DNA of 64,000 nt. Source: Cadophora sp. MPI-SDFR-AT-0126 (taxonomy: Eukaryota; Ascomycota; Leotiomycetes; Helotiales; Ploettnerulaceae). Both the position numbers and the translations under genes were made by a program. The notes beneath the pieces are model-generated. The model was not told the DNA's origin. It saw only the letters and a program-made list of their open reading frames with translations, and did not search any database. The stretch lies in assembly GCA_020747065.1 (NCBI GenBank), contig JAGMVK010000009.1, forward strand, positions 1,736,001 through 1,800,000, given 5' to 3'. Shown one piece after another: positions 1 through 12,770 of the stretch. The number at the start of each line of letters is the position of its first letter. Within the stretch, counting starts at the first letter, position 1.

Positions 1-2567
1 GTCGGTATTTGAATAATCAGTCGAGTGCTTGACACAGAGCTCTGGTTTGCTCCACATCGCATCTGCCGCGTACTTCCACAGATTCGCGAAGTTGATGACT
101 GTATCTGGCGTGAAGAAGATTCGGCAATCTGCTGCATCGTATTGGAACTGGAGTGGTATCTCCTCACCTTTCCTGATCTGGTCTCGTAAATTCAGAGTCG
201 CGTAAGTGATCTCGACCTCGAGCGCTGTGGAGCGGTCGGGGAGGAAGTCGGCGGGCTGCTTGTTGTATTCGCGGATTGTCTGGGTGTCTGCGATGTCACT
301 GTCAAGTTGAGTGTCGATTCCGTACGCGCGGACACCTCTCGTCAATCTGAATGTAGTCAGTCACGCGTTGTTAAATAAATTTTTTTTGAAAGGATTCCTT
401 ACCCAACAGCTTGCATTGGTCCATAGCTTGGCCTGCCACCGACTACCACAGTCTTCACTCCGGCCTCGTTATGCATCATCTCAACGAACATCGAGCAGCT
501 CGAAGAACAAACTCCGTCAGTGAGAATGACGATGTCGTCAGCGGCGAACAATTGAGGCTTCTCAGTGACGCTCTTGTCATATCCTGTGATAATGAAGCCG
601 TCGGTATATGCTTCAAGTGCAAGGGAATCGAAGAGAGGATCTTCGAGGTTGTATCGTTGCTGTCACACCATTAGCCGAGGTCAAGTGGGGTCGAATGTTT
701 ACAAACCGTGGTAGTAAAACCATCCCCGTTGGATACATGTGGTCCGAAGAACTCTTCCCAAGATCCAAATGGTTGATTTGTCTCCGCATTCAGTCTAGTT
801 GGTGCTACCCACTCGTTGGCGTAGAGATACGTGTAGTCATCATCATCACTGGGAAGAGTCTTGAAATAATCAGTCATCGCTTTTCCCATTATGTTTGCCG
901 ACGGTTGTGCTCGAAGACGACTGCCACCGTATGGGTCGATTTTGGGGAAGAACTGCTTGAACGTATCGGTGCTATGGTATGAGTGGTAAGCAGCCATCTT
1001 ATACGCGATGAGGGATTTGACTAACGCTAGTAATGCATCTCCTCCAAAGTTTCGCTGCAAGTCGATAACAATCTTCTTCATTCCTCTCGAATGAGCAGTA
1101 CTGATGAATCGTCCAACAACAGAGGAGTACTCGTCCACTGTATCTCCATATTCTTGGAAACTTGGAATGCTCAGAACAGCGATGTCATCTGGCAGGAAGT
1201 ACCCCGACAGGAAGCCGCCTCCAAAGGTTCCAAGATTTTCTTGAGCAATGTCTGGAGATGGGTATGCCGCATTGTTCCATCTGGTAGGAGAAGGTATTGC
1301 TGTTGAAGTTGCAGTGGCTGAAGTTTGCGATTGAGTTACGGCCGAACTTTCGTCTTCTTCCTCTTCCTCCTCGTCTTCTGGAACAGGTTCTGGATTGTAC
1401 GATGCAGGCCACCATCCCAGCACAAACGAGTTGTAGAAGTCACCTCCCGTTTCCAATGGTCCGGTCTCGCCTAGAGAGACATGAGTCAATTACATAATTC
1501 GGGTCAGAGTGTTCGACTTACTGTCGCCGAGGAAGATTCCTTTCCACGGGGTAGTCACTTTCGTCTTATTCTCGAACCCAATCACGAGCTGCTCGCCAGG
1601 GTAGAAAGTACTTCCACCTCCCCATATACTCGGCATTCCCTGAATGACCTGCGCAGGACTACTCATGAGCTGATTCCAATCGGTGTGTGATTCGCGTCCT
1701 CCGATAGCATTCTCTGCAGCGAAACGAGTAAGATAGTCGGTAACATCCTGACCGTCTAGTGTCACAATCGGGGATGGCTTCCAGACTCCTCCATCTCTTT
1801 GACTCTGGAAAATGTCGCCTGTAGATTGTTACGAATTACTTCAGACTGCGAGGAATCTTTTGCTCACTAGCGACGTAGACTTTTGGGAGTTCGATTCCAT
1901 CTTCAGATACAGATATTATTCTGTAGCTGGTACCAAACGCGAAGACGCCCAGAATTCCAGAAGCCAAGTCGAAATGATCATCATGTGCAGAGTAAATCAA
2001 CCGCTGCAGGGCTGCCTCAAACTCATACTGCGACGATTGGTTAGCGTGAAAAGTTTAATAAGATCTGGACTCAAAAAAAAGCATTACAGGATCGGTAGGG
2101 GGGATTCGTGACTTCGAAGGCGGAAAATACTGACCTGGTTTGCGAAGGCTCCGGTATCGATTTCTGTCTGAATCACATCCAGACCACCTAATAAGTCGAC
2201 GGGTGGTTGGAGGTAGCTTGCAGGTGGATTCTTCAAGTATGCTAAAGTGGATTGGAATTGCACCGAGTCTTTGTAGTATTTCAAGAATCGAGAAGCGACA
2301 GCAGGGTTGAATGGAACTGAGGTGAGACACTCGTACACTTTGGAAGCCGAGAATTGGTTGACACCTGGATTGGAGACTTAGATTCATTTTCAGGTGGAAA
2401 CGAGATGGTTACTGACTGGCATCTCGAACGATATCACCACATGCTGTGGACTGAGGTGGTGCTTCCCTTTTTGTCCGAGACGTGGCGGATCTTGGGGAAG
2501 GTACAGCCTCGGTCACACTGAACAACACAAAAAAGACTGTATAAATGAGAGATGAGTGCAACATCAT
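1..2567 (-). CDS. Secreted S41-family serine peptidase, 3' end beyond window
   Basis: Partial gene with seven exons visible: 2567-2417, 2364-2135, 2027-1868, 1818-1522, 1470-707, 659-403 and 346-<1. They give at least 735 codons with no stop before the edge. The ATG at 2567 opens a hydrophobic leader (MMLHSSLIYTVFFVLFSVTEA), a probable signal peptide, so the product is likely secreted. An acidic Glu/Ser/Thr-rich linker lies around residues 285-330. The peptidase core follows, with a strand/turn reading KIVIDLQRNFGGDALL and, near residues 581-590, TDGVCSSSCS, which matches the nucleophile loop of fungal tail-specific-protease-like (S41) proteins. I infer the nucleophile is among Ser586-588. 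The family cleaves peptides with a Ser/Lys dyad; the substrate here is unknown. Every exon junction keeps frame. The family assignment rests on these motifs and overall layout. Confidence 0.85.
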
Positions 2568-3463
2568 GGTCGAACAATGAAATTAATGATTGATTTTGAC
2601 GGCATTCAGTAACGACAAACGAGGGCAGGGCAAAAGGATCTATGAGGAACACGGGATTGCACGTTCTTCTATGAAGAAGAAAGTGCTCAACCTCCGTTAC
2701 TGACTGCAGGCGGTGCGGCGCGGCCCTGGTAAGGGACTAAAGGAGCTGCTCAGCAGGGATAGAGCGGTGGCGGAGCATCATTTCCCAGACTCATACCGCC
2801 TCTGGCATCGTTAGGGCTGACGGGAATCATGGGATGATTTAGGATTGTTTGGGGGCCAAACAGACCCTGACTCGCCTGACTGCATGACTTTGACTAGAGG
2901 TCAGTAAAATCCCATAAGCACAGACCCGTGACAAGATTACTATCAGGCTACAGAGACCCAGAAATCGAGGCATTTAATACCCCGAAGCCATTCTGAAGCT
3001 TAAGCCCACGAGGCTGAGTTAAGCTTGCTTTGATGTATGTAGATGGCATTCCCGAGCTGACACTCGCGATAGGAGGATTCATGGCTAAATTTATCGACGA
3101 GGATCTTGATGTATCAGCCATCTGCACCTCGCCGTTAAGGCTGGGGTCTGAATGTTCATCTCATTGATGCGGACCAATCGTGACTGGGTTCGATGCTTGT
3201 CAGGCGGCTCCAAATACGCGAAGCTGCGGCACGGCACGCCACCATCCTCACTCCTCCATACCGAGGAGCTGCGTTTAGAATACAACCTTATTCTGATGAA
3301 ACCAAAAAATTTCCAGTCGCCCGGGTCGACCACGAACACGGCCGACAAAGTTCGTGTGTCTCGAGTATTGCGTTCCGATGTTCGATTTCGAGTAGGACAC
3401 GAGCACGAAGATTGATCGTCAACATCGAGGTTATCTCACACCTGCTGTGAGCAGGCTTCCATC
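2568..3463. other. Intergenic, divergent promoter region
   Basis: This gap separates the minus-strand S41 peptidase from the plus-strand NACHT-ankyrin gene, so it should hold both promoters. No clear TATA box or repeat is visible. Open frames at 3091-3450 overlap one another on both strands and look like chance frames within the NLR leader. Confidence 0.6.
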
Positions 3464-6400
3464 ATGGAAGTGGTCGGCCTCCTTGCAAGCATCACCTCTC
3501 TTGTCGAAGCATCTCAGAAGCTTTTCAAGTTTGCCCAGGATGTCTATGAGGCCGATAGCCAAAGGTGGGATGTCTTACAACAGCTCAGTTGTCTGGATGC
3601 AGTCTCCACCTCCATAGACAAGCTCAAAGCAAGCGATCCAAGTGGCGACTGGACTCAAGACCTGGATCCGGCCGATCCAAAATCTCCAGCATGTGGACTC
3701 ATGGTGGCTGTTGGGAAGGTGGAAATTCTACTGCGAGTCAATGTCGACAACATGCCTTTGCGAGCGAAACTGGAGAATTTCAAGTGGCACTGGAAGAAGA
3801 AGCAACTCGAGCCCTTATTTCAAGAGATCAACCAGCATTGCGTAAGTATTCTCGTGGTCCTAGGCTGGGGACAAACGGACATCTTGAGCAAAATTGGTTC
3901 GATCACCCGAACCACTGCAGACAACATCAATAGTATGAGAGAATTCATGGAGGAGGATCGCAGAAAGCGCGATGAAGTAAACAGGTCTATGATGAGAATG
4001 GCCGAGACAGTGAGGAATCTGGAGGCGAGCGATAAAGTCAGACAGACAGAGCAGGAGAAAGCATACAGGAAAGAGGTCGAGAAATGGCTCTCTCCACTCG
4101 AGTTTCACGCTCGGCAACAAGCGATTTTCAATAAGCTCGATTCGTTTCAGGGCTCCTCGATTGGGCAGTGGTTCTTTGAAGGCAAAGCCTTTGAGTACTG
4201 GAAAAGCGGCAGCATCAAGCTTTTGAAAGGTGTCGGGGAACCAGGTGCTGGCAAGGTACATACACATGAACTAAATGCCTTGTTCGTCTGACTAACATGC
4301 AAGCTAGACTGTCCTATGCTCTGTTGTCGTCGACAAGCTTACGAAAGAATATCCCGAGATACCAGTGCTCTGTATCTTCCTTGAGAAAGCCGAGAGTCTC
4401 AAACAAATTCCCGAGGCGCTCCAAGGAAGTCTGCTCAAGCAGCTAATCCAGTTCAAAGAGTGCGTAAGAAAGTCCCATAGTGCTGTTCCTAGGCTGATAC
4501 ACTTTTCCTGTTCAGGTCTGGCTTAAGCCCTAACATACGAAAAGCATTTGATAAGGCAACGAGAACGAATACGGCTCCAGATGACAATCAGACCAAGGAC
4601 TTGCTAAAGGTAATGCCTGAAAGATTGTTGTGACTTAAAGTCCAAATTAATCTACATGCTTCCTTCCTCGACTTGATCTAATGCAAATACAGGCAGAAAT
4701 TGAACTATACTCCCAAGTATATCTCGTAGTAGATGGCTTGGACGAGGCGTCAGAAGAAGCAAGATGGTTCATCGAGAATGATCTTCGGGAAATTGACACT
4801 GGGAAGATGAGCGTTTTTACAACATCGCGGCCAGACCAAGCCACTGACTTGAGCATGAACTGTCATATATGCGGCCAGGAGTGTGTTAGGTATGTGATTA
4901 CTCATGGTTCCCTTTAATCTGACTCGAGATACCAGTTGAATCTGGAGTTGTTGTGGGGTGGCCCATCGGGGTATGGCAATTTCGCTAACTTGAACCATCA
5001 GGTATTATCTCTGTACAGACTGCGAAGAATGCGAGGCATGCCACGAGCAGCACATAGAATGCCTCACCCTGTGCGTCACTTGCTTTGAGGGAGGGAATTG
5101 CTGTCCACACGACTCGAATCATAACCTACAAGAGACGATGCCAGAAGAATATGAAGTGACAATCTCGACTCCAGACAGAGATATAGAGATCTTCGTGATT
5201 GAATCTATCAAGGCTGACATGGCGAAGAAGCTTCCAAAGACGAGCCTAAGTCGAAACGACGGACGGAACGAACTTGCTCGGGCTTGTGCACGGTATCCAG
5301 AACTCTTTGAACAAGTCCGCAGATTCATTGTGGAGAATGCCGAAGGGAGATTCCTTCTTGCGAGGGAGTTTGTCAAGTCCTTCAAGAAGAAATACACGCT
5401 GGGAGACATAAAGCGAATGCTGAGAACCCAGGGATCAATTGGTATTTTCCCGCTTTACGATGAAGACATGTCTTGGATCATGAAGCAGGAAAGTGGTGAT
5501 CTTGCTAGACAGATATTCTCTCTCGTGTATCACGCGAAGAGGAATTTGACTCTTCTGGAGTTGCAACAGGCCCTGGCGACACAAAATGGCGACCCCGGAC
5601 ATGATGCAGATGATGTCGTTCACGAGGGTGACATTCTGAAAGTGACGAAGGGGTTGATTGGGATTGATCGATTGGAGCCTACGGGCGAGGATCCAGATGT
5701 GCTTGTGCGGTTTGACCATTTGACACGGCGAGAATATTTCGACAAAACCTGGCAGACATGGTTCGAGACAGGACAAGTCGATTTTGCGAATAAGTGCCTG
5801 TCTTTCTTAAATTTTGAGGTGTTTGCCACGCCATGCGCTTCCGAGGCGTTCAAAGTCAAGGAGAAAGAACTGCCATTCATATCGTACGCAGTTCAATTTT
5901 GGGGAGAACACGTCAGAGATGTTGGCCAGACTTCGGCCAAAATAATGGCAAAGGCAGTAGCATACATGAAAGATGCTTCCCGAGTCGATGCCTATATTCA
6001 AGCGGCTTGGGCGGCCAATACTCGGCATCGAGACAAGTGGGATGTGCGAAGATCGATTCACCCACTGCACATATGCGGCTGGTTTGGCCTCGAGCACTTG
6101 ATCCCAGCGTTGGGATACGGTATGGCCGATATCGATATCAAAGAGTCAACACACCAGCAAACTGCGCTCATGTACGCTTGCCGGAGGGGCAATGTTGAGA
6201 CTGTTCGTCGCTTTCTGGAACTTGGTGCTGATGTTAACAAACAAAGTCGTAAGGGCAGAACCCCTCTATTCGAAGCAATTCAGCGTCTTCGAAAAGACAC
6301 TACGAGCAATGATCTCAACAATGAAACGAAACTTCTGAAAAAAGCTTTCAACAGTAGGCAGGATGTTGAGAAAAGTGAGCAGATCGTGACGCTGCTCCTA

Positions 6401-8113
6401 ACCTCCAAGGGCGGCAACAATTTCGACCCGAATATCCGGAACCCGAAAATGCTTCAACGAACGGCCCTCATGACTAGTATTGCATACAACCAAGCTATCA
6501 TTGCTCTCAAGATACTCAATCAAACTGGTGTGAATGTCAATATTGCGGACATCGAAGGAACTACTGCTTTGTGCCTGTCCGCACGATATGGGATGGCAGA
6601 AGTAGTCGCCAGGCTTCTACAGTTCCCATCCATCGACATAAACGCATCTGGGACCACTGATCAGCGAACTGCTTTGCTGTTTGCTGCCAGACATAGTCCC
6701 GCTGCTGAGGTTGTGGAGCTTTTGTTGAACAAGGGAGCAGACCCGAACAAGCCCGATGCGCGTGGTAGAACCCCGCTAGTCATGTCGCTGCTGGCTAACA
6801 ACGAGGATGCATTCCAGACAATCGCTGGAAAATCCGGCTTGGGAATCGATTTGACCTGCACTGACAAAGACGGCCGCAGCTTAACACACTGGGCTGCGGA
6901 GGCTGGAAATTTGTGTGCAATCGACGTACTTCACGCAAAAAGTTTACCTGTCGAACCCAGAGACAGCCTTGGAATGACTCCTTTGCACGATGCATGTCGT
7001 TGCGGCAAAGCTGAGGCTGCAGGGCGACTGCTTGAATTCGGAGCAGATCGAAATGTGGAGGACAGTCTTGGACGCACGCCCGCGGAAATCGCTCTGCAGT
7101 ACGGACATGTTGACCTGGTCAATATCTGCAAAACTGGACAGGGAGCCGAGCTAAACACAACAGATTTCCCAGCATGGTCGCTAGCAACAACTAGGAAACT
7201 CGATAAAATTGCCGAACTCGTTTCCTCAAAGCCGTCGCTGGATATCAGAGAGCCTCGCACGGAACGTACGGCCTTACATTGTCTGCTACTCAGCAACTTC
7301 AGAGATGAGGAAGACAACGTCCAGATTCCTATCCTGAAAATCCTTCTCAACGAAGGGCATATGTCAGCCGATGAAACTGATACATACGGTCAAACGCCAC
7401 TTCACTTCGCAGCCATGTTCGGAAATCTCGAGGCAACCAGGCTCCTGCTTGAGCAAGATATCACACTTGATGCAGTCGATTCTTTCGGACTCACGCCCCT
7501 TTTGATTGCCTGCAAGAACAAATATCTCAACGTAGCAACCTTGTTGATCGAAGAAGGCGCGACTATTGACCCACAACGTATGGACCTAGAAGAGATGCTC
7601 TTTGCAGCCCTCAAATTGGAGAGTCAGACGGCTGTCAGCCGCCTCATAGCTGCTGGCGCTGATCGTATGGCGATGGATGAGGATGGCCGCACACCAGATA
7701 TGATAGCCGAACAGTCCGAAGACAAGGAGCTGATTAAGATCATGAAAGCAGCTAGGAGTACGAGGATCAAAGCTCCTACAAAGAGTATGAGTACCAAATA
7801 CGTGGTTTCGGAATTGAGAGATGCCATCGAGGAGGTCGATGAGATCCTCGAAGAGGCTCATAGTGGGGTCATGCTCAATGGCATTCCGGCAAGGAATTAT
7901 TGCCACACGCCATTCTCGGCAAGGAATTTTGATCTGGGGAAAGAGATTGAGCATGGTAAAGTGGAGGAGGTGGAGGCGAAACAAATGCCTCATCTCGAAT
8001 CAAAGCCCAGGAGAGAGGACGAGGTTGAGAAAATGCTCGGAGATGTGTCTCTTACGGCACCTTCGACATTTTTCCGCCATGGCTTGGTCGAAGAGCCTCT
8101 GGGAGCAGGCTAA
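3464..8113 (+). CDS. NACHT-ankyrin NLR-like protein with zinc-cluster insert
   Basis: Five exons (3464-4255, 4308-4459, 4516-4609, 4693-4889, 5002-8113) encode 1448 aa. Residues 1-70 (MEVVGLLASITSLVEASQKL) resemble the helical N-terminal domains (SesA/Helo-like group) that precede fungal NACHT modules. The NTPase has a P-loop GEPGAGKT at about 258-265, split by intron 1, a Walker B YLVVDGLDEAS near 356-366, and TTSRPD near 389. Residues 403-452 are a Cys/His-rich segment (CHICGQEC, CTDCEECEACHEQH, CVTCF) resembling a ZZ-type zinc finger. A helical region follows, then about 13 ankyrin repeats from 795 to 1340, with consensus pieces such as TALMYACRRGNVETVRRFLE and TPLHFAAMFGNLEATRLLLE. Such proteins act as cytosolic non-self sensors that oligomerise on ligand binding; ligand and effector here are unknown. 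The reading frame is intact, so the gene is probably functional. Confidence 0.88.
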
Positions 8114-8574
8114 TGTACTGAAATCAACAACAAGCATGATTATTGATCTGTTTTTTGCTTCTTGTTGGCAATACTACACACCAATTCAGAGGAACATCCT
8201 CACACTGTGGACACAAGTAGACGAATTTCGACGATCCGGGCTTCCAAAATCAATCGAATTCCATCCATGATCTACTTGGCATGGATGTAACTCTTTCTCT
8301 TCAACCCAAGAAGATCTTGAAACACTCATAAGCACTCAAATGGGTTGGTTCGAATCCAAGGTCGCCAATTAAGGGCACGTGAGTAGTAGCCAGGCACCTT
8401 TCTGACTGAATTTTGCATCGTTGAAGTAAATCTAGGAGATATTCATCGTTATACCTATTGAATTGAGCAAGTGCCTTGTTTGAAGCCATCCGAAGAATTC
8501 TGTGAAACCTTTTCCCGTGCTGGATATTTACCATTACTCCAAAACATAGCCTAAAGCGGCTTGAAGCCACCCAC
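8114..8574. other. Intergenic between convergent genes
   Basis: This is the 3' space between the NLR gene and the lactate dehydrogenase gene, which converge here. No gene is supported. A tRNA T-arm look-alike at 8347-8357 has no matching acceptor stem. Confidence 0.55.
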
Positions 8575-9635
8575 TTACAGCTCCTCCGCATACCCAGCAA
8601 TAACCTTCTTCAAGCTCTCTGCCGATGCCTCTAGGAACGTTTGTTCACTCTCATTCAAATGAATTGGAAACGATGAGATGATCCCGTCCCGGCCCAGTAC
8701 GGCGGGCAGGCTGAGACAACAACCAAACTCCTCACGCCAGTGACTGAGCGGCAAAACCTGTCGATGGTCAAAGATGATGGCTTCGCAGATTCGGGCGGAG
8801 ACTGCAGCAACACCGTACGAGGTGAATCCTTTGACTCGGATGATAGTTTCGGCTTTCATGCGTGTGGTAGTGGCAATCTCCTCGCGCTCGGTATCAGTTA
8901 GTGGGAGGACTTTGAGCAGGGGCGTGCCGTGGACAGTAGCTGTAGACCAGGCAACCTAGATATGGAATCAGTGGTTTTGCTACTAGCTTTTGATACATGA
9001 CATGAAACCAAAAGACCTACGCATTGGGAATCACCATGTTCTCCGATTACGAAGGCATGGATGGACGTATCTGCCACCTATAAAAGTCAGCTGAGATCAC
9101 TCCACTGTTACTCTAGGATTTTCCAGATTGCAAAAGAAATTAAACCTACATTCAACCTACTTGCAAGAAGTCTCTTGAGTCTGATAGAATCCAGCAACGT
9201 CCCCGAACCAAGCACCTGACTCTTCGGCAAGCCAGAGAATTTCTGAGCGAACAAGGTGAGAATATCCACCGGATTTGCCACAATCAACAAGATCGCATCC
9301 TTGCGAATTGGCTGAAGCGAACTCAGGATGGATTTCAAGATCTTCAAATTCCGATCGATCAGATCAAGGCGCGTGTCACCTGGTCTCTGCTTTGCTCCGG
9401 CAGTGATGATGATAATAGCGGCGTGCTGAGCACCGGCGAGCGTGCCTTGACGGATGCGTACATTGGAAAGAAACGTTGCGTCAGAGAGGTCTTGCACTTG
9501 AGCCTTGCACATATCCTCATCGATGTCGATGAGGACTACCTCGGGAACTACTTGGCGCAGGAGGAGGGAGAAAGCGACGGCTGAGCCCACTGATCCGGCG
9601 CCGATTACTGCGATGGAGTTTCCGGGTGTGGACAT
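8575..9635 (-). CDS. NAD-dependent L-lactate dehydrogenase
   Basis: Three exons (9635-9150, 9077-9021, 8955-8575) encode 307 aa, near the usual LDH length of 310-330. The start is the ATG at 9635 (MSTPGNSIAVIG), because the upstream open frame has no other ATG. The Rossmann motif GAGSVG is at 12-17 and the NAD-binding acid in VLIDID at 37. The substrate loop AGAKQRPGDTR (79-89) carries Gln83, at the position that is Gln in lactate and Arg in malate dehydrogenases, and Arg89 as the loop arginine. LDSIR supplies the carboxylate-binding arginine. The catalytic histidine is His176 in IGEHGDSQ. The enzyme interconverts pyruvate and L-lactate with NADH in the cytosol. The same strand upstream carries the acyl-CoA oxidase gene, 686 bp away. 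NAD-LDHs are patchy in ascomycetes, so a bacterial origin is possible, but I cannot test it here. Confidence 0.92.
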
Positions 9636-10320
9636 TATGACGGGACGTGAAGGGATGTATGATGTTTGGGCAGTCAAGGAAGAAGATGAGTTTGAATTCA
9701 AGGAAGTTATGATATACTTATCTTGGACAGTATTGACTTGTCGCGGGGTGCAGGAACGTACGACTTTGCTTCCAAGACATGTATAGCTGCCTTAACTTTG
9801 AGGATCAAAATGCCTGATCTTGGTCCATGGCCCGCCTGGAATCGCATAATTTGATTTCCAATACATCATGATCGTGGAGATACCCAAGAGTGTCTTGGGT
9901 GATGTCTAGAATATTCAACTCTACTAATGAAGCTGGGCATAAGAAGAACCGTGTGTCTGAATTCCATTCCGCTCAATCCAGAATCTTGGCAAGGTGATTT
10001 TAATAGTCCATGCAGCTGGGAATAGGAAGAAGGGTGCAGGGCTTAGCAATAATCACCTGTGTCCCATAAAGACGGCAGATTGAATCTAGTACTCTCACAG
10101 GAGAGAAGAAGCTATGAATAATAGGTGTAATTGTGGTTCTGAGCATCAAGGAACGAAGTCAACAAATCGAAAGGAACATAGAAACGATTTAATGCCGCAG
10201 TGGCTCCGTGTACGAATGAAAACAAGAAAACTTAAGTTCATCGCCCATCCCCGAAAGTTCGTGCAGATCCGACGATGCAGTAACTGGAGCAGACCACCGG
10301 CAAATCTAAGATCAAAAACT
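9636..10320. other. Intergenic, LDH promoter region
   Basis: The region separates the acyl-CoA oxidase stop from the LDH start; both genes are on the minus strand. It should contain the oxidase terminator and the LDH promoter. No TATA box, repeat or supported gene is seen. Confidence 0.5.
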
Positions 10321-12770
10321 CTACAAGCGAGAACCATAGCGACGGTCTCGATTTTCACGCAAGAAAGGCGCAATGTACTGCTCCCAACCTGCCTTGAAGA
10401 CCCCGCCATTATTCCTCGTCTCGACGTTGATCGGTAGCTGACGCGTCCAGGCCATCAGACGACGATACACATCACCATCCTTACAGCCCAACGCAGATTG
10501 CAAGCTCGCATCGGTGAAACACCAAGCATCAGTAAGAGCAACAATCTCAGGCAGCAACTCCTGAATCAGTTGATCGGTCTGGTCGCGCATTTCAAGGATC
10601 TGTGCAGAAGACAGATATCCATCGCCCAGGAATGACGCAGCAAATGAGGAGAATGGAGAAGATATGGTGCTGAGCCCGAAGAGCGAGACGAGACGAGCGA
10701 GGACGGCTTTGATGCTCATGGCAGTGTCCGCCGGCAGGGAAGCCAGCTGTTTGATGCTCGCCTCCAGAACGTATACTTCGATGTGAGCCCTTGCTGCGAT
10801 GATCAAGGTCGGTGCGTACTTATTCTCGGCCTGCTCACGACTCATTCCATTTCCTTTTTGAGCGCCGGAAACAAGATTGTAGGCTTCGATCATACACTTC
10901 GCAGCACGGCGGCGGAATATTTCCAAGAGCACATGACTATGGCGGAAGTCGGTCCCCACGCTCTTGCAAGAGCTCGTCAAGTCCTCCTGGTATGTCTTGA
11001 TGTAAACGAGATCGGCAGGTAAGGCTTTGGCATCGAGTCCCTTCATCAGATAATGAGAGACCTGTCCCCACATGACATAGTTCTCGCCTTCAAAGGTACA
11101 AGTTGCCAGCAAACTGTTCACAATATCAGGCAAACCGGTGATGACCATATATCCATGACCGCCACACATCTTGCGAGCATCCTCGGCCCCATCAGCAGCT
11201 GTCTGAGTGGCCCAGGTTTTGAGGCCGCAGAGCAGCATATGTGTATACGCCAGGGTAGTGTGGTTGCCAGCTGCTTGAAGATCAGGAAGAGCAGAGTATA
11301 TACCATTGACAGAGGCCCAGGCAAAAATCGTGATATATGACTTGGAGATGAGTGTCAGGAGACGATGTTGTTGGTGAGCGTAGCTGATGATTGTCGACTC
11401 GGCAAGCATTGGGCCTTTGGCTAGCTTGACGCCTTGGGTCCGCACAATGGAATAGCGAGTGGCAATGGTAAGAGCCTAATATGTGACAAGTAAGTCTACG
11501 GCAGCATATAATTGAAGCAATGAGTAATATACCTGGGCCAATTGGAATGCAGCATGGCCAATGATGACACGGCGTCCATTCATCATGCCACCATACAGAA
11601 GCTTTTGACGAAGCGGAACGGACGTATACTTTCCGTCTCTTGAAACACTCGCGTGCTTCATGAGAAGATTACTGCGCGGAATACGCACGTTCTTGAAGGT
11701 AGCGTAGCCGTTGTCGGTACCGTTATACGACATCTTTATGCTAGATGATTTTAGCTCTGCAGTCAACAGCTGATTCTCAAAAACTTACCCGATATCACCC
11801 ATCTCAATACCCTCCAGAGGCTTGAAACTGTCTAAGTCTCTAAGTTGCATTATAAATGAATGAACACCATAATCCTTCCCATCGATGATCATGCGCGCCA
11901 ACAAGATGGTATGGGTGGAAGTCAGACCAAGAGCTCCAGGCCAATACTTCGTTGCACTTTCGCACGGTGTATTGATGATAAACTCGTCAGTCTCCTTGTC
12001 GAAAGTAGCCGTTGTCTCGATGCCTGCAACGAATGTACCATGCCCAAGTTCAGTCTGCGTATACGAGCCGATGATCTTCCCTTCTTCGGCAAGTGGCAGC
12101 CAATATTTGACTTGCTCCTCAGTACCGACCAGCTTGAGATATGGTGTGAAGAGGACATTGGTAAGGCCGAATGGATTGCTGTTGGCTATACACCATAGAT
12201 GTGTTTTTCCTGGGAAGAGAATGTCAGCTCTGGACCCTGGCGAACCTGAACAGCAGGAAATGTCATGAAGGAGTTGTCAAACTTGTGGACTGGGAGACTC
12301 CGTAGTCTACTCACCAAAGAAGACATCACTATCAGGCCATCCATCTTCGAAAGTGGCTTTACCACAACGAAGTCCCTCCAGAAAGGCAGCTTGACGCGTC
12401 TGGTCACCATATGCCACAGGAAGCTTGAAGTTGTCTGTATGACCGAGAGTCTTCTCCACGCGTGCAAACGCAGACAGTGTTTTCTCGAGCTCTTCCTTGC
12501 TGAAAGTTGTGGTTAGTGTCGCGTTATTGCAGGATTGAAATCGAGGAATGTTCTCTACCTTCCATAAATGATGGCTGCAAGCTTGCTCGAGTCAAAGCTG
12601 GCTCCATCACGAGCTTGCTTCATGCGTTCCATTTGGGAAAGTCTTGCGGCCTCATTTTCCTTGACCGCTTGTGTGGAGCCCTGATTTTCTGAGCTCTCTA
12701 GACTGAGGGAATATTGCTGGGACACCATCATGGCGGAAGAGAGAGCTCTCTGATGGGTGATACTCTTCAT
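10321..12770 (-). CDS. Peroxisomal acyl-CoA oxidase with C-terminal SRL
   Basis: Five exons (12770-12559, 12499-12315, 12245-11789, 11740-11533, 11475-10321) encode 738 aa. The first in-frame ATG is at 12770 (MKSITHQRALSSAMM); the open frame extends upstream without another ATG, and a TATA box lies 112 bp before it. Family signatures include YTQTELGHGTFVAGIETTA in the FAD/acyl-binding core, KNVRIPRSNLLMK with DGKYTS, and the long alpha-helical C-terminal half. The protein ends in Ser-Arg-Leu, a type 1 peroxisomal targeting signal. It should oxidise acyl-CoA to trans-2-enoyl-CoA with release of H2O2, the first step of peroxisomal beta-oxidation. It is somewhat longer than many family members. 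Chain-length preference cannot be read from the sequence. Confidence 0.93.

Noticed and set aside
8340..8368. tRNA T-arm look-alike (GGTTCGAATCC)
   Set aside because: No acceptor stem, D-arm or anticodon arm pairs at the required distances on either side.
9636..9701. Extended N-terminus for the lactate dehydrogenase
   Set aside because: Open frame without an ATG; the Rossmann fold begins right after the ATG at 9635.
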